This document shows, piece by piece, positions 59,825 to 64,000 of a stretch of DNA of 64,000 bases (position 1 is the stretch's first letter; every line of letters begins with the position of its first letter). Source of the DNA: Enoplosus armatus (lineage: Eukaryota > Chordata > Actinopteri > Centrarchiformes > Enoplosidae); contig NC_092198.1 in assembly GCF_043641665.1 (NCBI RefSeq), positions 8,368,501-8,432,500 of the forward strand, given 5' to 3'. The translations under genes were made by a program, and so were the position numbers. The notes under the pieces are model-generated. The model was not told the DNA's origin and did no database searches. It saw nothing but the letters and a program-made list of their open reading frames with translations.

Positions 59825-59830
59825 TTTATT
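59825..59830 (-). terminator. candidate poly(A) signal, lrfn5
   Basis: TTTATT on the plus strand reads AATAAA on the minus strand, about 1 kb past the lrfn5 stop. It is a reasonable end of the 3' UTR (60843 to about 59810), but distal sites could exist. Confidence 0.35.
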
Positions 59831-60843
59831 TATACTGGTAAACAACAAACAGAAACAACAGCAAAATCAAGAGCTGACGTCCTCCCAGACTTGTGATTAT
59901 CGTTTCTTACATCGACAAGTTAATTTACAATGGTTGTCATCGGCGTGACATGATAGCGTCAGTAAGTAAAAAATATGGAAATGAACCATTCCTCTGGATC
60001 TCATCCACGTGTGATATCAGATTACTTCCCCACCTGTCATGCTGTTGGTGTTGGTGTTCAATTGTCGCTCAAATCAGTCATGACAGGAATCCTATCAGAG
60101 TTGAGTCTTTATGCAATTATGGGATAAAAATGTATCGATTCAAACCGGAGGGCAGTATTAGGCTGAGTCGACTTGTGCCACAAAAAAATACTGCATTGTG
60201 TGGTGTCTGGGGGTGGCGGGATGAAAAGATGGAGCGCTGTCTGTCTACTACATTCTGTTCCAACACATCTGGGATGTAAAGCACATTCGTAATCTCTCCA
60301 AACCACCGCCAAGGTAATTAAGACATGTCACCGTCTGTCTGTAGAGCTGGAGACAAGAATCATGTTCAAAGTCTACAGAGATTGTATCACTTTAAGTAAC
60401 AGGCAATGAGACTGCAAGTATAATAACCCCCCCCATCAAACCCCACCCCCCTGCATGTTTCTTTCTTTGTTATAATACAGTATGTCCTGGTTACTGCATT
60501 CAATACCACATGAACACGTACGGTTGTATTGAGATATACAGTATCTCACACAACTAAACATTTTTGTACATGAAGTTGTTTTATACATTGTTGTGCCTTT
60601 CATCAAAGTTTGATCAAATGTCGTTACAAAGACGACTTTGACAGGTTATAAGGTAGAAAACAAATGTGAAACGTTCCTCATAACCCTGTATGCCTGCCTT
60701 GCCCCCAAATATATGAGAGAAGCTTACAGGTCCCTCAATGGAGAGCACAAAAGCTCAAAACAAGGCATAAAATCCCTGTCTGTTTCACAACGGCCACAAA
60801 TCCAATCCAAGAAAACAAGAGAACGCAGGTCATAAACTCCAAA

Positions 60844-61539
60844 TCATAAAGTGCTCTCCAGAAGCCACTCAGACCTGGAGAGCTTGTCCCTGGCCCGGTG
60901 AATGTTTGTTGTGCTTTCGAGCTGCGGCAGCTCTCCGCTCATCGACAGGCTCCGCTTGGAGCGCAGACTGGCCCCAGTTTTGGGGTAGGCCACATAGCAG
61001 CGCTCCCTGTATGAGTCTGCGTTAAGGGAGTGCCTGCGGTTCACCCTCACTCCCCCTGCAGGCACAGTCATGTAATGTTGAGGGGCCTGGTGGGGCCGTG
61101 GACCCCTGGGAACAGCAGTCCATTTGGTGGGCTGGCCAGGAACAGCGAGAGCGATGGCGGTGGCCATTTTAACCTCTGACGAGTTATTCCGGTTCATGTT
61201 ATCGAGCTCAACATCTGCCTGAGCTTCAGCTCTGCGAGCCTCTGAGGGTTTAGGTGGAGCACTGAAACGTTTGGGCCTCGGAGCGCCTGGAGAGGCCGGG
61301 TGCCAGCTGTGGCTGGCAGCAGAGGTAGAGACAGTGCAGTCTGGGACGGAGGGTTTGGTGGTGGCTACAATGACCGGCGGTCGCTGCTTGGCTGGCTCTG
61401 GGGGCGGCAGGGCAACTCTGAGGGAGTCCTTGTCATTCTTCTCTGGACGCAGCACCTGCTTGGAGAGGGACTTGGGAATCCCACAGCCCTGTAGCTGTCC
61501 ATCACTGCTCAGCGACCTCATGTCCCCCATCTCTAGAGC
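60844..61539 (-). CDS. lrfn5: lrfn5 last coding exon: cytoplasmic tail
   Basis: 696 nt including TGA, after a TCATGTCAG acceptor. It encodes [20 protein letters not shown] and a Pro/Ser/Lys-rich tail with NMNRNNSSE, a basic [10 protein letters not shown] stretch, [12 protein letters not shown] and the end SEWLLESTL. The last four residues fit a class I PDZ ligand (S/T-x-hydrophobic). The open frame runs on through the intron to 61782, but those residues are intronic. Confidence 0.88.
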   Translation of the reverse strand, partial: ALEMGDMRSLSSDGQLQGCGIPKSLSKQVLRPEKNDKDSLRVALPPPEPAKQRPPVIVATTKPSVPDCTVSTSAASHSWHPASPGAPRPKRFSAPPKPSEARRAEAQADVELDNMNRNNSSEVKMATAIALAVPGQPTKWTAVPRGPRPHQAPQHYMTVPAGGVRVNRRHSLNADSYRERCYVAYPKTGASLRSKRSLSMSGELPQLESTTNIHRARDKLSRSEWLLESTL

Positions 61540-63263
61540 CTGACATGACAGGAGAAGTATGGGAAGAGAGAAAAGAATGAAAGCATTTCTATTAGACATC
61601 CCTATTTTTACATCATCAGAACTAATGAACAAAAAAAGAACAAAACAGGTGGAATCATGCCAAACTGACCTTATCTGTATCTCCTTGGTTACACACCCGG
61701 TAGCGCACAATGAGGAAGATGATAAAAGCGAGCACTGAGGCCACAATAATCCCTCCAATGATAACCACAATGGTGCCGCCAAGAAACTGGGACTGCATGA
61801 AATGGCATCTCAGGTACTGCGGCTCTGTGGTGAAGTGGATACAGCCTATCACTCTGGTGGCGGTCAACGCGGTCACCTGGTCGTCGTAGATGGCCAGCAC
61901 ACACAGGTCATAGTTTGTCCCAGCCGCCAGGTTGTTTACCAGGATGCTCTTACTGGTCGGGGGTATCATTCTGTAAAAATAAAAAAAGGCTTTTTGAGTT
62001 CTGACATAGATTAGGGAGGGTTAAATGACAGGAGACAGAAGCAAATCAGATTATCCAGCTTATTGTTTTGTAGGGATGAAATGACATGACAATCATTTAT
62101 CTCTCATGGGGCTATTTAAGGTCTCTCTGGGCATAATCTTTTGTGACATTTGATTTATTCTCTCCAGCGTCATTACTGATAAAAGGTTGCGTTCAGTCAC
62201 TGGGGATTGAAGATGCCTCCTTTTGTTCACAACATCAGGATTACAGAGTCGATTCCCTAATGTTCCTGAATTCAGTAGCCGCTGCCAAACACCATATGTG
62301 GCATTGACTTCGAAGTTCCTTTGGAAAAAAAGGGGCTATGTGCGACGGCCCTATCATTTTACAGTGATAAGCACCACATATGGAGTGAAAGAGGGTAGAG
62401 ATGAAAGAATGCGGTGTACGCCTGTTTCTCAGATGGGCATGTGCGAAGCCTCTGATGCTTTTTGTAAAACGCTGGCTGACTACTCTTTCATCTTCCTATC
62501 AGTCCGCAGCTTAGTGCTGACATTCTGTTCTGATTTTGTTGATCAAGCATTATCAAGGTTTTGCACATAGTAAATGATACTCTCTGGCGAGGGGGGGATT
62601 ATGAGTCGAATAATAAGAAGTCAGATAGAGTGCATTAGTCTGTCTTCCTGATAGGATTAATAGACACCACAAATAATCGTGTCGACAGCCAGGTCCAGTT
62701 CTTAATGACTAAATATCCAAAGGGATTTAGGATTCAAAGTAGACTATAAAGGTAAAACAAGGGTCAAGGGATTTTTTATAATATGATTCAAATCAGCTTA
62801 AGTTTATTTGCATACATTCACAGTCAGTTTTAAGGTTTGTTTACTAAATTAAATTGCATTATTTGGCCAGTATTTTAAGCTTATTTCATGCTCCTTCTGG
62901 GATCTGATCTGCTGGGTTAATGGGTTTACCTGTAAACCAGTGAATCATCATAGGTGCCATTGTATTGGATCTGGAACATGCGTATTCCAGGAATACTCCT
63001 CTGGAAGTTAAACTTGACCAGTGCAGAGGTGGACGTGGCCTCAGCAATTACTACTTTCTTCTCCTGGCTCGTCTTCGCGTTCCCCAGAGGCAACCCTCCC
63101 GCCTCTGCCCCTGTCTTGGTCACTGTGGCGATATCTGATGATCCGGGGTCAGGCTCCTGCTCTGCGACTGTGTTGTTGGTGATATGAGGGAGCTTAGCAA
63201 TGACCAGATCCACCGTCTGCTGGGCCTCGCCTGCTGGGTTGGAGGCCACGCAGGTGAAGGAAC
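60844..63263 (-). CDS. lrfn5: lrfn5 (SALM5-like synaptic adhesion protein), 3' part, partial
   Basis: Seen, minus strand: exons 63263-62930, 61970-61670 and 61539-60844 (TGA) join in frame with GT-AG introns. Order: end of an Ig domain ([19 protein letters not shown]), an FNIII domain spanning the first intron ([20 protein letters not shown] ... [18 protein letters not shown]), one transmembrane segment ([20 protein letters not shown]) after [12 protein letters not shown], then a tail of about 245 aa ending ESTL. Family knowledge: LRFN/SALM proteins are postsynaptic adhesion molecules with LRR-Ig-FNIII ectodomains; LRFN5 binds presynaptic LAR-type phosphatases. LRFN5 is favoured because the FNIII-membrane region and the tail motifs QGC and NRNNS match mammalian LRFN5 from memory better than LRFN1-4. 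LRR and first Ig exons lie beyond the right edge. Transcription runs towards yy1 (tail-to-tail). Confidence 0.88.
61670..61970 (-). CDS. lrfn5: lrfn5 exon: FNIII end and transmembrane segment
   Basis: 301 nt starting with A that completes an Arg codon ([11 protein letters not shown]), then the FNIII C-terminal strands, the juxtamembrane RCHFMQSQF, the membrane helix and [12 protein letters not shown]. Donor GTCAGT; the following intron is only 130 nt. Confidence 0.9.
61971..62929 (-). other. lrfn5 intron inside the FNIII domain
   Basis: 959-nt intron. The open frame at 62223-62570 on the opposite strand has no recognised similarity. No other feature seen. Confidence 0.8.
62930..63263 (-). 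CDS. lrfn5: lrfn5 exon: Ig domain end and start of FNIII
   Basis: 334 nt after acceptor TTCCAG. It begins with two bases completing a codon, then SFTC, carrying the second Ig cysteine. A Thr/Ala/Glu-rich linker and the first FNIII strands follow, ending DDSLVY before GTAAAC. Confidence 0.88.
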
Positions 63264-64000
63264 CTGGAACATAAACTAATTAGATTTTTGTCCTTCCTGA
63301 TATTTATTGTGATACACAGATAAGTACTGCAGGCATTCAAGTTGCAATAAAAACACATCTAATCATATTTAAAGAAATTGATGATATTTATTTAGTGTGT
63401 TTGCACAAGAAGAGAATATGTAATCTTCACAGCCTCCTTAGTAATACACTTTTTTGCTTTCTTGCAGAGAGTTAGATGATAAGATTGATACCACTCTCAT
63501 ATCTGTTATATAAAATATAAGGCTACAGCCAGCAGCCACTTAGCTTAGCTTAGCATAAAGACTGGAAGCAGAGGGAAACAGTTAGCCTGGCTCTATCCAA
63601 GAGGAACAAAATCCACCTGCCAGCATCTCTGAAGTTCACTAATTAATGTTTCCCTTATGTTTGATCATTTTTACACTTAAGTTTTTGTAAACAAACAAGA
63701 TATGGTGTGTTCATTAGTGAGCCTCAGAGGTGCTGGTAGGTGTATTTTGTTACCTTTCGACAGAGCCAGGCTAGCTGTTTTCCTCTCTTTACAGTCATTA
63801 GCTAATGTAAGCTAACTAGTTGCTGTACTGTAGTTTCATATCTAATGGAGAGATATGAGAGAAGTATCAATCTTCTCATCTGTCAGCAAGAAAGCAAATA
63901 AGCGTATTTCCCAAAATGTGAAACTATTTCTACGATGGAACTTGATTGATTTAACCACTAAAACAAAAAGATGTGAGAAACTTAGCCAACAAGGTGAAAA
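63264..64000 (-). other. lrfn5 intron (upstream), partial, with fold-back element
   Basis: Intron sequence running off the window. Most of it is a long inverted-repeat element at about 63450-63930; nothing else is recognised. Confidence 0.7.
63450..63930. mobile_element. fold-back element, copy C (long inverted repeat)
   Basis: Left arm TTGCTTTCTTGCAGAGAG, GATAAGATTGATACC, TTAGCTTAGCTTAGC, AGCCTGGCTC. Right arm holds the reverse complements in mirrored order (GAGCCAGGCTAGCTG, AAGTATCAATCTTCTCATC, TCAGCAAGAAAGCAAA). The arms are about 150-200 bp. It lies in an lrfn5 intron and is the best preserved of the three copies. Confidence 0.75.

Noticed and set aside
61540..61782. N-terminal 80 residues of the 312-aa minus-strand frame
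   Set aside because: They run through the lrfn5 intron (61540-61669) and, in the wrong frame, over the previous exon; the true exon starts at 61539 after an AG acceptor.

Overview
The window looks like genomic DNA from a ray-finned fish, most likely a percomorph teleost. It contains three vertebrate genes with GT-AG introns, many CA/GT and CT microsatellites, and short dispersed elements of types common in percomorph genomes (tRNA-derived SINEs, fold-back elements, and elements bounded by AGTGGTGG...CCACCACT). There is no prokaryotic, viral or CRISPR content. The three genes cover only a few percent of the sequence. Most other open frames are shadows or microsatellite translations.

Layout. 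(1) About 1-43,900, plus strand: evl (Ena/VASP-like), complete. A 5-nt coding start (ATGAG, 988-992) is spliced across a roughly 27.5 kb intron to the EVH1 exons at 28,502 and 29,967. Ten further exons follow, ending at the stop at 42,887-42,889, and the predicted protein is 379 aa. A second candidate first coding exon lies at 12,216-12,310. It has a good initiation context, an upstream in-frame stop, promoter-like sequence before it and a phase-compatible donor, so it would give an Evl with a different N-terminus. (2) About 44,750-50,830, plus strand: yy1, complete, five coding exons and 376 aa, with the acidic and histidine tracts, the REPO segment and four C2H2 fingers. Its first intron carries a tight cluster of YY1-type motifs. 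(3) 50,830-59,800: no gene seen; it holds repeats, a SINE, a nested insertion and low-repeat stretches that could be regulatory. (4) 59,800-64,000, minus strand: the 3' part of lrfn5 (SALM5 family): the end of the Ig domain, FNIII, the transmembrane segment and the complete cytoplasmic tail. The LRR exons lie beyond the right edge.

The genes are not a pathway. evl encodes a barbed-end actin regulator, yy1 a zinc-finger transcription and chromatin factor, and lrfn5 a synaptic adhesion protein. The evl-yy1 order matches human 14q32, but the human gene between them (DEGS2) is not visible here, and lrfn5 lies tail-to-tail with yy1. No new multi-gene system was found. The observations most worth checking are the alternative evl start exon, the PDZ-ligand-like C-terminus of this lrfn5, the YY1-motif cluster in yy1 intron 1, and the nested or near-perfect inverted-repeat elements. 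Exon coordinates were read by hand from frame continuity and splice consensus; no alignment or transcript evidence was available.
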